Shown here one piece after another: positions 8,293-17,887 of a DNA stretch of 32,823 bases. Position numbers and translations under genes: made by a program. The notes beneath the pieces were generated by a model. That model saw only the letters and a list, made by a program, of their open reading frames with translations. It made no database searches and had not been told where the DNA came from. The DNA is from Legionella sp. 515359. GTDB lineage: Bacteria > Pseudomonadota > Gammaproteobacteria > Legionellales > Legionellaceae. The number at the start of each line of letters is the position of its first letter. Positions within the stretch are counted from its first letter, which is position 1. The DNA is taken from assembly GCA_025941565.1 (NCBI GenBank), contig JAPCYN010000012.1, positions 1 to 32,823 of the forward strand. The letters are read 5' to 3'.

Positions 8293-10167
8293 CTAGTTCC
8301 TCACAATTTGTGCGCGATTAATTAAACTTTTTACGTACAAGTCATAATCCATCATGCCATAGCTCGCCTCTATTTGCTGAATTAAGCTATCTTGCTGCTC
8401 CCTATCCAATGTACCTAATTTTCCGTCATGAATTTTCTTTAATTTCACCACAACATAATCACCATTTGGCATTACAAGACCATCACGACTTTCTGGTCGT
8501 AATAAATTGAATCCCATATCATTAATCTCAGTATCCACCTTGTCATTGTCACGAGTAGATGAAGTTACAGACTTCCATGACAAATGGTTAGCACTAATCA
8601 GTTCTTGCTGTTGTTTATCTTCAACTGGATTTAATAAACTCATTCCAATTTCCTTTGCTTTGGCTTCAGCGATTTTTTTAACCAAAATTTGCTTAATTTG
8701 ATCCTGAACAGCTTCTAAAGGTTGTTGTGTTTCATCCCAGTGGTGATTGACCCTTACGACCACAACCGAATCATTATCAATTTGGATTGGTTCACTATTA
8801 TTACTTAAATCAAGAACATCATGGCTGAATGCGGCATTTATTATTTGCTTATTTTTTGTAATATTATCATCACCACCTGTTCTTGAAAAAGGTTGTGTTT
8901 TTTCAATTTTTAAATTTAAAGCTTCTGCAACAGGCTGGAGTGAATCTGGAGATTGATAGCTTAAATCAGATAATTGCTCCATGGCTTGTGTATATTTAGT
9001 CTGAGTCGCTTCCGCAACCAATTGTTCTTTAATAGATGACTCTACCTCAGGAAAAGATTTTGTTGCAACGGGTTTATAAGCCATCAATTTAAAAATTTCA
9101 TAACCATGTTTTGTTTTTTCAGGAGAAGAAATCTGCCCAGGCTTGGTTAAATTAGATAAAACTCGATTGTAACTATTCTGTCCCGCTGTAATCCAGGGAA
9201 GAACCCCTTTATCTGCTATGGAAAGTTTATCATCCGACATCGTTGAAACAAGATGTTCAAATTGTTCTGGATTTTTCTGTAGCACTTGATAGGCATCGTT
9301 TGCTTTTTTCTGAATTTTTTCTGATTCAGCGGGGCTGGCATCCTCAGGTACAGCAAATAAAATATGTGCTACTTGCCAACTTGCTGGTATTAAATAGTTA
9401 CTTTGATTTTCTTCATAATATCGTTTTGCATCATCATCAGATACTTTAATTTTATCTTTAATATCATGCATCGATAAAGTGACATAATCCAGACTAACTT
9501 TTTCTGGTGTCATAAATTCCTTTTGGTGCTTTTTATAATAATTGGCAACTTCATCTGGAGCAACATGAGCATCTTTTTCAAAACGCGCCACTTGAATGGT
9601 TAAATAATCGTAGTCTCGACTTTGCATGTACAGACTCACAAAACGATCTATTTCATCGGGTAAAGCAAACGAGCTACCCATGAAAGCAAATCGTTGCTGA
9701 TTCAACAACATTCCTTGTTTTACTTCATTTTGAAAACTGGATTGAGTAAACAAAGCTGCGTTTAGTGCCTGCTGATATTTCTGGGCTGAAAAATGGCCGT
9801 CCTCCTGAAACTGAGGAATACTCAAAATTGCTGCATTTGCTTGGTTCACGCTGACATCAAATCCATTTTTGCGAGCAGCTTGGACCAGAACCTCATTAGT
9901 AATCATCTGATCTAAAACCTGATTTTGTAATTTCTTTTCATCAGCAGCAGTCATTTGTTCAATGTCTTGCATGGAGCGTGATCGTCGGTAATTGGTTTCA
10001 AATGATTGTATTGTTAGAGACTCGCCATTGACGACAACCTTGGAATTTGTCGTTTGATGTGATTGCAGATAATAGTCCACACCAAAAAGTGTAAACGTAA
10101 TACCGATTAAGATAACTACCAACCAAGCTACAACACCCTGTATACGTTCATTTAACTTTTGTAACAT
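8293..10167 (-). CDS. ppiD: Periplasmic chaperone/peptidyl-prolyl isomerase PpiD
   Basis: Inner-membrane-anchored SurA-like chaperone that helps newly translocated proteins at the Sec exit. The first 35 residues form a short cytoplasmic tail and one membrane helix (VVAWLVVILIGITFTLFGV), followed by a SurA_N-like domain (NYRRSRSM...VLDQMITNEVLVQAA) and a central parvulin domain (about 260-370; WQVAHILFAVP, FEHLVSTMSDD, GYEIFKLM). A C-terminal chaperone part follows. The 624-residue length matches E. coli PpiD (623). It lies downstream of hupB as in many gammaproteobacteria, here separated by two tRNA genes, a terminator and its own probable promoter. Confidence 0.95.
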   Translation of the reverse strand: MLQKLNERIQGVVAWLVVILIGITFTLFGVDYYLQSHQTTNSKVVVNGESLTIQSFETNYRRSRSMQDIEQMTAADEKKLQNQVLDQMITNEVLVQAARKNGFDVSVNQANAAILSIPQFQEDGHFSAQKYQQALNAALFTQSSFQNEVKQGMLLNQQRFAFMGSSFALPDEIDRFVSLYMQSRDYDYLTIQVARFEKDAHVAPDEVANYYKKHQKEFMTPEKVSLDYVTLSMHDIKDKIKVSDDDAKRYYEENQSNYLIPASWQVAHILFAVPEDASPAESEKIQKKANDAYQVLQKNPEQFEHLVSTMSDDKLSIADKGVLPWITAGQNSYNRVLSNLTKPGQISSPEKTKHGYEIFKLMAYKPVATKSFPEVESSIKEQLVAEATQTKYTQAMEQLSDLSYQSPDSLQPVAEALNLKIEKTQPFSRTGGDDNITKNKQIINAAFSHDVLDLSNNSEPIQIDNDSVVVVRVNHHWDETQQPLEAVQDQIKQILVKKIAEAKAKEIGMSLLNPVEDKQQQELISANHLSWKSVTSSTRDNDKVDTEINDMGFNLLRPESRDGLVMPNGDYVVVKLKKIHDGKLGTLDREQQDSLIQQIEASYGMMDYDLYVKSLINRAQIVRN

Positions 10168-10219
10168 GTCCCGAGATCCGTATTATTAATTAAAGCTTTA
10201 TGCAATTTAGCGAGGGCTG

Positions 10220-10246
10220 ATTATAACCCAGACTGAAAAAAATCAA
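10220..10246 (-). promoter_or_regulatory. Possible promoter of ppiD
   Basis: On the minus strand a perfect TATAAT (10225-10220) lies about 50 bases ahead of the ppiD start. The best -35 candidate is TTGATT (10246-10241) with a short 15-base spacer. Confidence 0.45.
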
Positions 10247-10404
10247 AACAAAACAACAGTTCACTCATCCTGCAAAATTTTTCTTACTATATCAGCCGAA
10301 AAACTGGAGTGAAGTGAGCATATTACTTCTTTTTTATAGCTTCACCTAATCTTTTTCTAAAAAAAGAGAAGAAATTAGAATTCTGAATAAATATGTATTC
10401 CAGA

Positions 10405-10431
10405 TAAAAAAAACGCGCCTTTCGGCGCGTT
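10405..10431 (-). terminator. Rho-independent terminator of the hupB-tRNA unit
   Basis: Read on the minus strand, AACGCGCC, a GAAA tetraloop and GGCGCGTT are followed by a run of T. It lies just after tRNA-Asp and should end the hupB-tRNA-Val-tRNA-Asp transcript. Confidence 0.9.
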
Positions 10432-10435
10432 AATC

Positions 10436-10512
10436 TGGCGGAGTGGACGGGGCTCGAACCCGCGACCCCCGGCGTGACAGGCCGGTATTCTAACCAACTG
10501 AACTACCACTCC
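10436..10512 (-). tRNA. tRNA-Asp (anticodon GUC)
   Basis: 77-base tRNA with acceptor GGAGTGG/CCACTCC, anticodon loop CTGTCAC, T-arm GGGTTCGAGCC, discriminator G and an encoded CCA. Only six bases separate it from tRNA-Val upstream. Confidence 0.97.
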
Positions 10513-10518
10513 ATTTCT

Positions 10519-10594
10519 TGGTGGGTGCTGTAGGGATCGAACCTACGACCCTCGCCTTGTAAGGGCGATGCTCTCCCAGCTGAGCTAAGCACCC
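10519..10594 (-). tRNA. tRNA-Val (anticodon UAC)
   Basis: 76-base tRNA with acceptor GGGTGCT/AGCACCC, anticodon loop CTTACAA, T-arm AGGTTCGATCC, discriminator A and an encoded CCA. Its 5' end is only seven bases after the hupB stop codon, so it must be cut from the hupB transcript. Confidence 0.97.
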
Positions 10595-10601
10595 TGAAAA
10601 C

Positions 10602-10880
10602 TTATGCTTCTTGAACTGCTTCTTTCAGGTTTTTACCCGCTTTAAACTTGGCTACTCGTGACGCTTTAATCTGAATAATCTTACCAGTTTGTGGGTTTCT
10701 ACCTGTACGTGCTGAACGATTGCCTGTTGAAAAAGAACCGAAACCAGGTATTACCACTTGATCACCACTTTTTAAAGCATCAGTAATAGTACTAGTAAAA
10801 GTTTCGAGAACTCTGCTTGCGTCAGCTTTAGTTAAACCCGAACCACTTGCTATAGCATCAACTAATTCGCTCTTATTCAT
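10602..10880 (-). CDS. hupB: DNA-binding protein HU-beta
   Basis: HU bends and compacts DNA as a dimer in the nucleoid. The 92-residue protein has the helical dimerisation part (MNKSELVDAIASGSGLTKAD), the conserved GFGSF strand and the DNA-embracing arm (RTGRNPQTGK at about 59-68). The start is preceded by GGGGAAGC. It sits downstream of lon, as in E. coli and Pseudomonas, and directly upstream of tRNA-Val. A TTGACC box at 10951-10946 could be its -35 element, but no good -10 is at the right distance. IHF subunits are the nearest alternative; the HU-like N-terminus and the lon-hupB order favour HU. Confidence 0.96.
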   Translation of the reverse strand: MNKSELVDAIASGSGLTKADASRVLETFTSTITDALKSGDQVVIPGFGSFSTGNRSARTGRNPQTGKIIQIKASRVAKFKAGKNLKEAVQEA

Positions 10881-10970
10881 TGCTTCCCCTATACAGTTAA
10901 TCTTCCATACTTCAAGTTAATTTAATTCTATTTATTAAATTAACCGGTCAAGTAGTTACTTCCTTGCAAT

Positions 10971-10987
10971 GCCCGCTAGTGGCGGGC
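10971..10987 (-). terminator. GC-rich hairpin after lon (possible terminator)
   Basis: GCCCGC and GCGGGC flank a five-base loop between the lon stop and hupB. The stem is strong but no T-run follows, so it may only attenuate or protect the lon mRNA end. Confidence 0.45.
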
Positions 10988-11010
10988 TACGAAACGAAAT
11001 ATACCTCTAA

Positions 11011-13452
11011 TTAATGGGTATGTAAATCATTATTTTTAATTTTTTTTGATTTTTTACCTACTAAAGCCTCAGACTGTACATTTGTTGACTGATCTACCCA
11101 AGGACTGCGTTGTAAAGCCAGTTCTAAAACCTGTTCTATGGTCTTAACTGGGTGTATTGTTAGCTTACGCAAAACATTATCTGGAATCTCTTCCAGGTCT
11201 TTTACATTTTCCTCAGGAATAATGACATGTTTAATTCCGCCTCGATGAGCCGCCAATAATTTTTCTTTAAGACCACCAATTGGCAATACCTGCCCTCTCA
11301 ACGTTATTTCTCCTGTCATCGCTACATCCGCTTTAACAGGAATATGTGTCACTACAGAAACCAACACCGTACACATACCGATACCCGCACTTGGACCATC
11401 TTTAGGCGTTGCGCCTTCAGGAACATGGACGTGAAAATCATTCTTATCATAAAAATCATCCGGCAAACCAAGTTTTTTAGCTCGACTTCGTACAACAGTC
11501 ATTGCAGCATGAATGGACTCTTGCATGACCTCACCCAATTGACCGGTATGGGTCACTTTTCCTTTACCCGGCATCATTGATGCTTCAATCGTTAGCAATT
11601 CTCCACCAACACTTGTCCAAGCCAAACCTGTAACCTGCCCAACCTGGTCGAACTCTTCAGCTAAACCATATCGGAACTTTTTCACACCCAAATATTTTTC
11701 TATATTGCTTGTAGTTACCGTCATTTTTTTAACTTTTTTATTGGATAAAATTTCTTTGACGACTTTTCTACAAACACTGGCAATATCCCGTTCTAAATTA
11801 CGAACACCTGCCTCACGAGTATAGTGGCGAATGATCTCTCGAATCGCACCCTCACTAATATGTAATTCTTCGCTACTAAGACCATTCAAGACGACTTGTT
11901 TTTGAACAAGATATTTTTCTGCAATACTGACTTTTTCATCTTCGGTATAACCCGCAAGTCGAATCACTTCCATTCTATCTAATAGCGGAGCAGGAATTTC
12001 CAGAGAGTTCGCTGTTGCGATAAACATAACGTCGCTCAAATCATAATCCACTTCAAGATAATGATCGTTAAACGTATGGTTCTGTTCTGGATCCAGCACC
12101 TCAAGCAAAGCTGCAGCAGGATCTCCACGGAAATCCATTGCCATTTTATCGACCTCGTCCAACATAATCAGTGGATTTTTTACTCCCGCCTTACATAATT
12201 TCTGAATAATTTTTCCAGGCATAGAACCAATATAAGTTCTTCGATGGCCGCGAATCTCGGCTTCATCTCGAACACCACCCAATGCAATACGAATAAACGT
12301 TCGGCCTGTAGCATTCGCAATAGATTGACCTAATGAAGTTTTACCTACCCCTGGAGGCCCAACGAGGCAAAGTATAGGTCCTTTTAAGCGTTTTACACGC
12401 TGCTGTACAGCCAGATACTCAATAATCCGTTCTTTAACTCGTTCTAAACCATAATGTTCTTTATCCAATAATTTTTCAGCCTTAAGCAAATCAAATTGAA
12501 TTTTAGTTCTCTTTTTCCAGGGTACAGAAAGCATCCAATCAAGATAGTTACGAATAACTGTCGCTTCTGCAGACATAGGCGACATCATTTTCAACTTATG
12601 AAGTTCTGTAAGCGATTTTTCTTTTGCTTCTTTGGGCATACCGGCCTTGTTAATCGAATTTTCCAATTGTTCGATTTCATTTCCTTCCTCGCCCAACTCG
12701 CCCAATTCTTTTTGAATCGCTTTCATTTGTTCATTGAGATAATACTCTCGCTGACTTTTTTCCATTTGCCGCTTAACTCGTCCTCTCACCCGTTTTTCAA
12801 CGTGCAGCAAATCAATTTCATTTTCTATAGCAGACATTAAACGTTCAAGACGAGTACCAACATCCATTGTTTCCAGTAATTCTTGTTTATCATCGACTTT
12901 CAATGTTAAGTGAGCAGCTATGGTATCGGCTAAACGTCCAGGTTCTTCTATGCCAGCAAGAGGTGATAAAACCTCAGGTGGGATTTTCTTATTCAATTTA
13001 ATGTATTGTTCAAACTGTGACATTAAGGAACGCATTAAAATGCCAATATCCGGTTCTTGCACCGCAGCATTTACATCGTCCAACAATTCGAGTTCAGCTT
13101 CCAGGTAGCCTTTAGTCTGGTTGTACTCTTTTGCTCTGGCACGCTTTTCACCCTCAACTAAAACTTTCACAGTTCCATCAGGTAATTTTAACAACTGAAG
13201 TACGCTGGATAATGTACCCACTTGGAAAATGTCTTCAGCATTTGGATCATCATTTGCTGATTTTTTCTGTGCTACTAAAAAGATTTGCTTACTATCAACC
13301 ATTGCCGCTTCAAGGGCTTTAATTGATTTTCCCCGACCAACAAATAGAGGAATAACCATATGAGGGTAGACCACTACGTCTCTTAATGGCAATACAGGTA
13401 TATTAGACAGATTTTCTGTCTCATTCGAAGTCTCTTCAATTTCAGTGGACAT
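11011..13452 (-). CDS. lon: ATP-dependent Lon protease
   Basis: Cytosolic AAA+ serine protease that removes damaged and regulatory proteins. The 813-residue chain has the N-terminal substrate-binding domain ([20 protein letters not shown]), Walker A GPPGVGKT (365-372), Walker B IMLDEVDK (D432/E433) and the protease domain with the Ser/Lys dyad S688 (PKDGPSAG) and K731 ([10 protein letters not shown]). Numbering is offset by nine from E. coli S679/K722. ATG 13452 follows AAGGG with good spacing. The C-terminus carries a Lys-rich tail beyond the E. coli end. It lies between clpX and hupB in the usual order. A TTGCAA/TAAATT pair upstream may be a promoter, and no clear heat-shock promoter was recognised. 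Confidence 0.98.
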   Translation of the reverse strand: MSTEIEETSNETENLSNIPVLPLRDVVVYPHMVIPLFVGRGKSIKALEAAMVDSKQIFLVAQKKSANDDPNAEDIFQVGTLSSVLQLLKLPDGTVKVLVEGEKRARAKEYNQTKGYLEAELELLDDVNAAVQEPDIGILMRSLMSQFEQYIKLNKKIPPEVLSPLAGIEEPGRLADTIAAHLTLKVDDKQELLETMDVGTRLERLMSAIENEIDLLHVEKRVRGRVKRQMEKSQREYYLNEQMKAIQKELGELGEEGNEIEQLENSINKAGMPKEAKEKSLTELHKLKMMSPMSAEATVIRNYLDWMLSVPWKKRTKIQFDLLKAEKLLDKEHYGLERVKERIIEYLAVQQRVKRLKGPILCLVGPPGVGKTSLGQSIANATGRTFIRIALGGVRDEAEIRGHRRTYIGSMPGKIIQKLCKAGVKNPLIMLDEVDKMAMDFRGDPAAALLEVLDPEQNHTFNDHYLEVDYDLSDVMFIATANSLEIPAPLLDRMEVIRLAGYTEDEKVSIAEKYLVQKQVVLNGLSSEELHISEGAIREIIRHYTREAGVRNLERDIASVCRKVVKEILSNKKVKKMTVTTSNIEKYLGVKKFRYGLAEEFDQVGQVTGLAWTSVGGELLTIEASMMPGKGKVTHTGQLGEVMQESIHAAMTVVRSRAKKLGLPDDFYDKNDFHVHVPEGATPKDGPSAGIGMCTVLVSVVTHIPVKADVAMTGEITLRGQVLPIGGLKEKLLAAHRGGIKHVIIPEENVKDLEEIPDNVLRKLTIHPVKTIEQVLELALQRSPWVDQSTNVQSEALVGKKSKKIKNNDLHTH

Positions 13453-13575
13453 AATGAACCCTTATTCAAACGGAAAACTTTAATATTTACGTGACAACTA
13501 ATTATAATTTAAAAGGAAGGGAGAGTTATTGCAAGAAATCAAAGCGTTATAATTAAGAAAGTTCCTTAAAGAATC

Positions 13576-13602
13576 GCTCTCCCGCACTAAGTGCAGGAGA
13601 GC
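13576..13602 (-). terminator. Terminator-like hairpin after clpX
   Basis: On the minus strand GCTCTCC-T-GCAC and GTGC-G-GGAGAGC form a 12-bp stem with one wobble pair, followed by GATTCTTT. It lies 16 bases after the clpX stop and separates clpX from lon. The T-tract is imperfect. Confidence 0.65.
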
Positions 13603-13617
13603 TACAGAGTAGAAATC

Positions 13618-14892
13618 CTACTCCTGACCACCTGCTGCACTCTTCATCCCATCTTGTTCATAAATAAGTATAGGTTTGGATGAGCTATTTACAGCATTCT
13701 CATCAATCACAACCTTCATTATTCCTTCAAGGGAGGGTAATTCATACATGGTGTCTAAAAGAATATTTTCAAGTATGGCACGTAAACCGCGTGCGCCCAT
13801 TTTTCTTTCCAGAGCTTTTTTAGAAATAGCTATCAATGCTTCTTCTCTAAATTCAAGCTCTACACCTTCCATTTTGAATAGAGATTGAAATTGCTTGGTT
13901 AAAGCATTTTTAGGATTAGTTAAAATATCAATAAGAGCTGATTCATCCAGCTCCTGCAACGTAGCGACTACCGGCAATCGTCCAACGAACTCGGGTATTA
14001 ATCCATACTTGATCAGATCATCAGACTCCAATTGGTTTAATACCTTGGATATTTCATTGCTGTTTTCTTTTTTATTCTTTAATTGCGCAGAAAAACCGAT
14101 GCCTGACTTGTCACTTCGTTCTCTTATCACTTTTTCCAATCCAGCAAAAGCACCACCACAAATGAATAAAATATTTGAAGTGTCTACTTGCAAGAATTCT
14201 TGCTGTGGGTGTTTACGACCACCTTGTGGTGGAACTGAAGCAATTGTACCTTCAATCAATTTTAGAAGTGCTTGTTGAACGCCTTCACCAGAAACATCGC
14301 GAGTAATCGAAGGATTATCTGATTTACGTGAGATTTTATCAATTTCATCGATATAAACGATGCCATGTTGCGCTTTGTCTACGTCGTAATCACACTTCTG
14401 TAGCAGCTTCTGGATAATATTTTCTACGTCTTCGCCTACATAACCTGCTTCGGTCAATGTAGTTGCATCAGCCATAGCAAACGGAACATTAAGAATACGA
14501 GCCAAAGTTTGTGCTAAAAGTGTTTTTCCACTTCCAGTTGGACCAATAAGTAAAATGTTACTTTTACCAAGCTCTACCCCATCTTCACTTTTATGTTGTA
14601 ATCGCTTGTAATGATTATACACAGCTACGGACAAGACTTTTTTTGCATGTGATTGTCCGATGACGTACTCATCCAAGAAGTTTGAAATTTCTTTAGGTGA
14701 TGGCAATCGTACTTCTGCCTCTTCATGAGATTCATGTGTTTCTTCGCGAATAATATCATTACAGAGTTCGACACATTCATCACATACAAACACAGAAGGA
14801 CCAGCAATCAATTTTTTTACTTCATGTTGGCTCTTTCCGCAAAAAGAACAATACAAAACTTTATCGCCACTTCCGTTACCGGATTTACTCAT
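13618..14892 (-). CDS. clpX: ClpX, ATPase subunit of the ClpXP protease
   Basis: AAA+ unfoldase that feeds substrates to ClpP. The N-terminal zinc domain has Cys15, Cys18, Cys37 and Cys40 (CSFC, CDEC). Walker A is GPTGSGKT (117-124), Walker [11 protein letters not shown], and the ClpP-docking IGF-type loop is visible as SGIGFSA. From ATG 14892 the protein is 424 residues, the same as E. coli ClpX. A frame open to 14955 exists, but AAGGGG lies at the right place only for 14892. It is separated from clpP by about 290 bases that hold a promoter candidate and a repeat element, unlike the short clpP-clpX gap of E. coli. Confidence 0.98.
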   Translation of the reverse strand: MSKSGNGSGDKVLYCSFCGKSQHEVKKLIAGPSVFVCDECVELCNDIIREETHESHEEAEVRLPSPKEISNFLDEYVIGQSHAKKVLSVAVYNHYKRLQHKSEDGVELGKSNILLIGPTGSGKTLLAQTLARILNVPFAMADATTLTEAGYVGEDVENIIQKLLQKCDYDVDKAQHGIVYIDEIDKISRKSDNPSITRDVSGEGVQQALLKLIEGTIASVPPQGGRKHPQQEFLQVDTSNILFICGGAFAGLEKVIRERSDKSGIGFSAQLKNKKENSNEISKVLNQLESDDLIKYGLIPEFVGRLPVVATLQELDESALIDILTNPKNALTKQFQSLFKMEGVELEFREEALIAISKKALERKMGARGLRAILENILLDTMYELPSLEGIMKVVIDENAVNSSSKPILIYEQDGMKSAAGGQE

Positions 14893-14927
14893 AACCAAAC
14901 CCCTTCTTACAACGATTATCGGAAAAA

Positions 14928-14955
14928 TAGATAATATATGTAAAATATTAGTCAA
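14928..14955 (-). promoter_or_regulatory. Probable clpX promoter
   Basis: On the minus strand TTGACT (14955-14950) and TATCTA (14933-14928) are 16 bases apart, about 36 bases before the clpX start. It would let clpX be made apart from tig-clpP. Confidence 0.5.
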
Positions 14956-15066
14956 TCAGAAAAAGATATGCCACTGTTATTCATTGTAACTATTTTTTTA
15001 AAAATAAAGCGAAATACGAAGAAAAATAATGAATCGATATAAAAGGACCCATAATCGCATTCCTAG

Positions 15067-15137
15067 CCTGGGCGCAGCGAAGCGGAACCCGGTAAATCTG
15101 AACTTCAAAACCCAGGTTCCGCTTCACTGCACCCGGG
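15067..15137. repeat. Long imperfect inverted repeat between clpP and clpX
   Basis: Two 23-base arms (15067-15089 and 15115-15137) match as reverse complements at 20 of 23 positions; the shared core is GAAGCGGAACC. In RNA from the clpP-clpX strand two of the three differences become G-U pairs, leaving one mismatch. The 25-base loop and GC-rich CCTGGG/CCCGGG ends are typical of dispersed intergenic repeats. It could end or attenuate the tig-clpP transcript. Confidence 0.75.
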
Positions 15138-15180
15138 TCACGATACATTATAGTTCAGTCTTTAAATTTAATGTAAATAT

Positions 15181-15819
15181 TTACTCTGCTTTACCTACTG
15201 ACTCTCGATCATACAGCACTTTATCAACTAAGCCGTATTCAACAGCCTGTGTAGCACTCATAAAATTATCACGTTCTGTATCACGCATAATTTGATCTGG
15301 TGTCTTTTTAGTATGTTTCGCCATAATAGTATTTAATCGTTCTCTTACAGCTAAGGTCTCGCGAGCATGAATTTCGATGTCAGTTGCTTGACCTCGATAA
15401 CCACCTAAGGGTTGGTGAATCATAACTCGTGAGTTTGGCAAACAAAATCTCTTACCATCAGCACCAGCACAAAGCAACAAGGCAGCAGCACTTGCTGCTT
15501 GCCCTATACATAAAGTACTTACATCAGGTTTAATAAACTGAATGGTATCGTAAATTGCCAAACCGGCAGTTACTACACCTCCAGGTGAATTAATGTAAAG
15601 AGAAATATCTTTTTCAGGATTTTCAGACTCAAGAAACAACAATTGGGCAACTACTAAATTAGCCATATGATCTTCAACTTCACCCAAAAGAAAGATAATA
15701 CGTTCTTTCAATAATCTCGAGTAAATATCATATGAACGCTCACCACGTGAGGTTTGTTCAATAACCATTGGGACTAATCCGCTGGCATTGCGAATTATGT
15801 TCTCTGAATAGCCCGACAT
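15181..15819 (-). CDS. clpP: ClpP, proteolytic subunit of ATP-dependent Clp protease
   Basis: Tetradecameric serine protease partner of ClpX. The catalytic triad is visible: S110 (GQAASAAA), H135 (RVMIHQP) and D184 (DTERDNF). The [20 protein letters not shown] start of the mature protein is preceded by about 15 residues that probably form the self-cleaved propeptide. Its 212 residues fit the family. The start is four bases after the tig stop, and its GGAG lies inside the end of tig, so translational coupling with tig is likely. Confidence 0.98.
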   Translation of the reverse strand: MSGYSENIIRNASGLVPMVIEQTSRGERSYDIYSRLLKERIIFLLGEVEDHMANLVVAQLLFLESENPEKDISLYINSPGGVVTAGLAIYDTIQFIKPDVSTLCIGQAASAAALLLCAGADGKRFCLPNSRVMIHQPLGGYRGQATDIEIHARETLAVRERLNTIMAKHTKKTPDQIMRDTERDNFMSATQAVEYGLVDKVLYDRESVGKAE

Positions 15820-15823
15820 ATAA

Positions 15824-17164
15824 TTACTCTCCTTTTGTCTCAGTCGCTTCAGTCGCTTGTTTAGGATTCATTACTGAATCATAATCCGAGTTTTTATATT
15901 TAACTTTTGCATCCTCAGCGATTTTATCTGCAACCATTTCTTCCATAACAAGTGCTTCAATTTCAGCCATATGTTCTTTGCTGTTTTGGTACCAAGCACG
16001 CAACTCGTCAGGATTTTCATAAGCACTAGCAAATCGCTCAATCGCTGCGTTAACTTTATCTTTATCAGCTACAATTTGGTGTTTTTTAACATACTCTGAA
16101 AACAGTAAACCAAGATGAACACGGCGTTTTGCTTGCTCTTCGAAAAGCTCACGAGGGAAATCAGGGATCTGTTCATTCTCATGATGCTCATGCCCAAAAA
16201 GACGATGATACATATCATGTTTTAAATGTTCGATTTCTTTGTCAATTAAAGCCACAGGTAATTCAATGGTATTAACTTCCATTAATTTATCAAACATTTT
16301 TTCTCTATTCATCATGCTAACACGGCGCTCTAATTCACGAGCCATATTTTCTTTAATATCTTTTTTCAGTGCGTCTATGCCGCCTTCTTTGATATTAAAC
16401 TTCTCAGCAAATGCATCATCAAGTTCAGGCAACTTGCCTTCCATGATATTATGAATTGTAATTTTGAAGACAGCATCTTTACCGGCTAATTCTTTATGAC
16501 CATAGTCTGCAGGGAAACTTACTTTGATATCAAATGATTTCTCTTTTTTATTACCAATAATTCCATCTTCAAAGCCAGGAATCATTGATCCAGAACCAAT
16601 AATTAATTCATGTCCCTTGGCGCTTCCACCATCAAAAAGCTTATCATCGAGGAACCCTTCAAAATCGATAACTACTTTGTCACCTGTTTTGACAGCACGA
16701 GATGCATCATGCCATTCTTTATTTTGCTCACGAAGTTTATCCAACATGTTTTCAACGTCTTTGTCAGTTACTTCTGCGCGAGCCAGTTCAACTGTAGCTT
16801 GATTTAATTCAGCAACATCAAATATAGGCATTACTTCGAATATTGCAGAATATTTGAAATCCTTACCTTGCTCAACTTGCTCAGGTTCTACATAAGGATA
16901 ACCCGCTGGAACCAATTCATTTTTTTGTAAGGCTTCAAATAAAGTGGATTGCACCATGTCACGAGCGACTTCTTCGCGAACACTTTGAGAATAACGATTG
17001 ACAACAACATGCATGGGGACTTTGCCAGGACGAAAACCGTCAATTTTAACTTTGCGAGCAAGATTCCTGAGACGTAAGCTCACTTCTTCCTCAACTTTAT
17101 CTGAAGGTACAGAAACTGTTACCTTACGTTCCAAACCTTTTAGGGTCTCAACAGAAACTTGCAT
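15824..17164 (-). CDS. tig: Trigger factor, ribosome-bound chaperone
   Basis: Folding chaperone at the ribosomal exit tunnel. The ribosome-binding signature GFRPGKVP is at 43-50. An FKBP-type isomerase domain lies near 155-245 ([29 protein letters not shown]), followed by the helical C-terminal arms. From ATG 17164 it has 446 residues, near the usual 430-450, with GAGGTG just upstream. The frame stays open to 17275, but that extension is translated tRNA-Leu sequence ([15 protein letters not shown]) and is not real. Only 32 bases separate the start codon from the tRNA-Leu CCA end, so tig is probably read from the tRNA promoter. Confidence 0.97.
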   Translation of the reverse strand: MQVSVETLKGLERKVTVSVPSDKVEEEVSLRLRNLARKVKIDGFRPGKVPMHVVVNRYSQSVREEVARDMVQSTLFEALQKNELVPAGYPYVEPEQVEQGKDFKYSAIFEVMPIFDVAELNQATVELARAEVTDKDVENMLDKLREQNKEWHDASRAVKTGDKVVIDFEGFLDDKLFDGGSAKGHELIIGSGSMIPGFEDGIIGNKKEKSFDIKVSFPADYGHKELAGKDAVFKITIHNIMEGKLPELDDAFAEKFNIKEGGIDALKKDIKENMARELERRVSMMNREKMFDKLMEVNTIELPVALIDKEIEHLKHDMYHRLFGHEHHENEQIPDFPRELFEEQAKRRVHLGLLFSEYVKKHQIVADKDKVNAAIERFASAYENPDELRAWYQNSKEHMAEIEALVMEEMVADKIAEDAKVKYKNSDYDSVMNPKQATEATETKGE

Positions 17165-17196
17165 TAATTTCACCTCATTGGAATGTATAATGATAA

Positions 17197-17281
17197 TGGT
17201 GCGAAAGGAGAGACTCGAACTCTCACGGGTCGCCCCGCTGGAACCTAAATCCAGTGCGTCTACCAATTCCGCCACTTTCGC
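17197..17281 (-). tRNA. tRNA-Leu (anticodon UAG)
   Basis: 85-base class II tRNA. Acceptor GCGAAAG/CTTTCGC, anticodon loop TTTAGGT, a long variable arm, T-arm GAGTTCGAGTC, discriminator A and an encoded CCA. It is the last tRNA before tig. Confidence 0.97.
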
Positions 17282-17293
17282 AAATCAGGTTGG

Positions 17294-17322
17294 ATTATCA
17301 TTCAGTAATTCGGTCTTGTAAA
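17294..17322 (-). promoter_or_regulatory. Probable promoter for tRNA-Leu-tig-clpP
   Basis: On the minus strand TTTACA (17322-17317) and GATAAT (17299-17294) are separated by exactly 17 bases, with tRNA-Leu starting 12 bases after the -10 box. Both boxes match consensus at five of six positions. Confidence 0.6.
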
Positions 17323-17367
17323 GACTCAGATAAAATCTTTAGCGATAAACCATTTGTTTTTTTCAAA

Positions 17368-17444
17368 TGGGGTGAACGATGGGACTCGAACCCACGACAA
17401 CCGGGATCACAACCCGGGGCTCTACCAACTGAGCTACGCTCACC
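17368..17444 (-). tRNA. tRNA-His (anticodon GUG)
   Basis: 77 bases including the extra 5' G typical of tRNA-His, which pairs with C73. Anticodon loop TTGTGAT, T-arm GGGTTCGAGTC and encoded CCA are present. Confidence 0.97.
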
Positions 17445-17486
17445 ATAAAACTTTTTACCAGAAATTCTTAATGATAAAATCTGGGC

Positions 17487-17563
17487 TGGTACGCCCGGCA
17501 GGATTCGAACCTGCTACCCTCGGCTTAGAAGGCCGATGCTCTATCCAGATGAGCTACGGGCGC
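17487..17563 (-). tRNA. tRNA-Arg (anticodon UCU)
   Basis: 77 bases. Acceptor GCGCCCG/CGGGCGT (one wobble), anticodon loop CTTCTAA, T-arm AGGTTCGAATC, discriminator A and encoded CCA. Confidence 0.97.
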
Positions 17564-17568
17564 AAATT

Positions 17569-17645
17569 TGGTCGGGGTGGAGGGATTCGAACCCCCGACA
17601 TCCTGCTCCCAAAGCAGGCGCGCTACCAGACTGCGCTACACCCCG
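17569..17645 (-). tRNA. tRNA-Pro (anticodon UGG)
   Basis: 77 bases. Acceptor CGGGGTG/CACCCCG, anticodon loop TTTGGGA, T-arm GGGTTCGAATC, discriminator A and encoded CCA. It is the first gene of the Pro-Arg-His-Leu cluster and lies five bases before tRNA-Arg. Confidence 0.97.
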
Positions 17646-17673
17646 TATAACCCGTCCCAAGGACAGAGCGCAG

Positions 17674-17702
17674 ATGATACTAGGTGCTTTCATCAAGGTC
17701 AA
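17674..17702 (-). promoter_or_regulatory. Probable promoter of the Pro-Arg-His-Leu tRNA cluster
   Basis: On the minus strand TTGACC (17702-17697) and TATCAT (17679-17674) are 17 bases apart. The following CTGCGC is a GC-rich discriminator of the kind seen in promoters under stringent control. Confidence 0.65.
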
Positions 17703-17740
17703 TATCTCAAATCATTTAATTTTAATAAATTTTATTTTAA

Positions 17741-17795
17741 GGCTACATATGTTTATTTGGCTTGAACAAATCGCTGTTTTTTCAGCCATGTAGCC
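17741..17795. repeat. Short inverted repeat upstream of the recombinase gene
   Basis: GGCTACAT (17741-17748) and ATGTAGCC (17788-17795) are perfect reverse complements 39 bases apart. It could be a binding site or a chance pair; no further copies were seen in the window. Confidence 0.3.
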
Positions 17796-17887
17796 AAACA
17801 TACATACAACCCTTCGTTTTCTACTACTCGTATCTTCATCACTTTTGAGCTAGCATTGGTGATTATAATAAATGTCGCAATGAACAT

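Noticed and set aside
17165-17275. N-terminal extension of trigger factor reading [15 protein letters not shown]
   Set aside because: It is the translated tRNA-Leu gene. The ATG at 17164 with GAGGTG is the real start.
17254-17793. Several plus-strand reading frames of 64-98 residues over the tRNA cluster
   Set aside because: They are antisense translations of tRNA genes (motifs such as GFEPPTS), a well-known annotation artefact.
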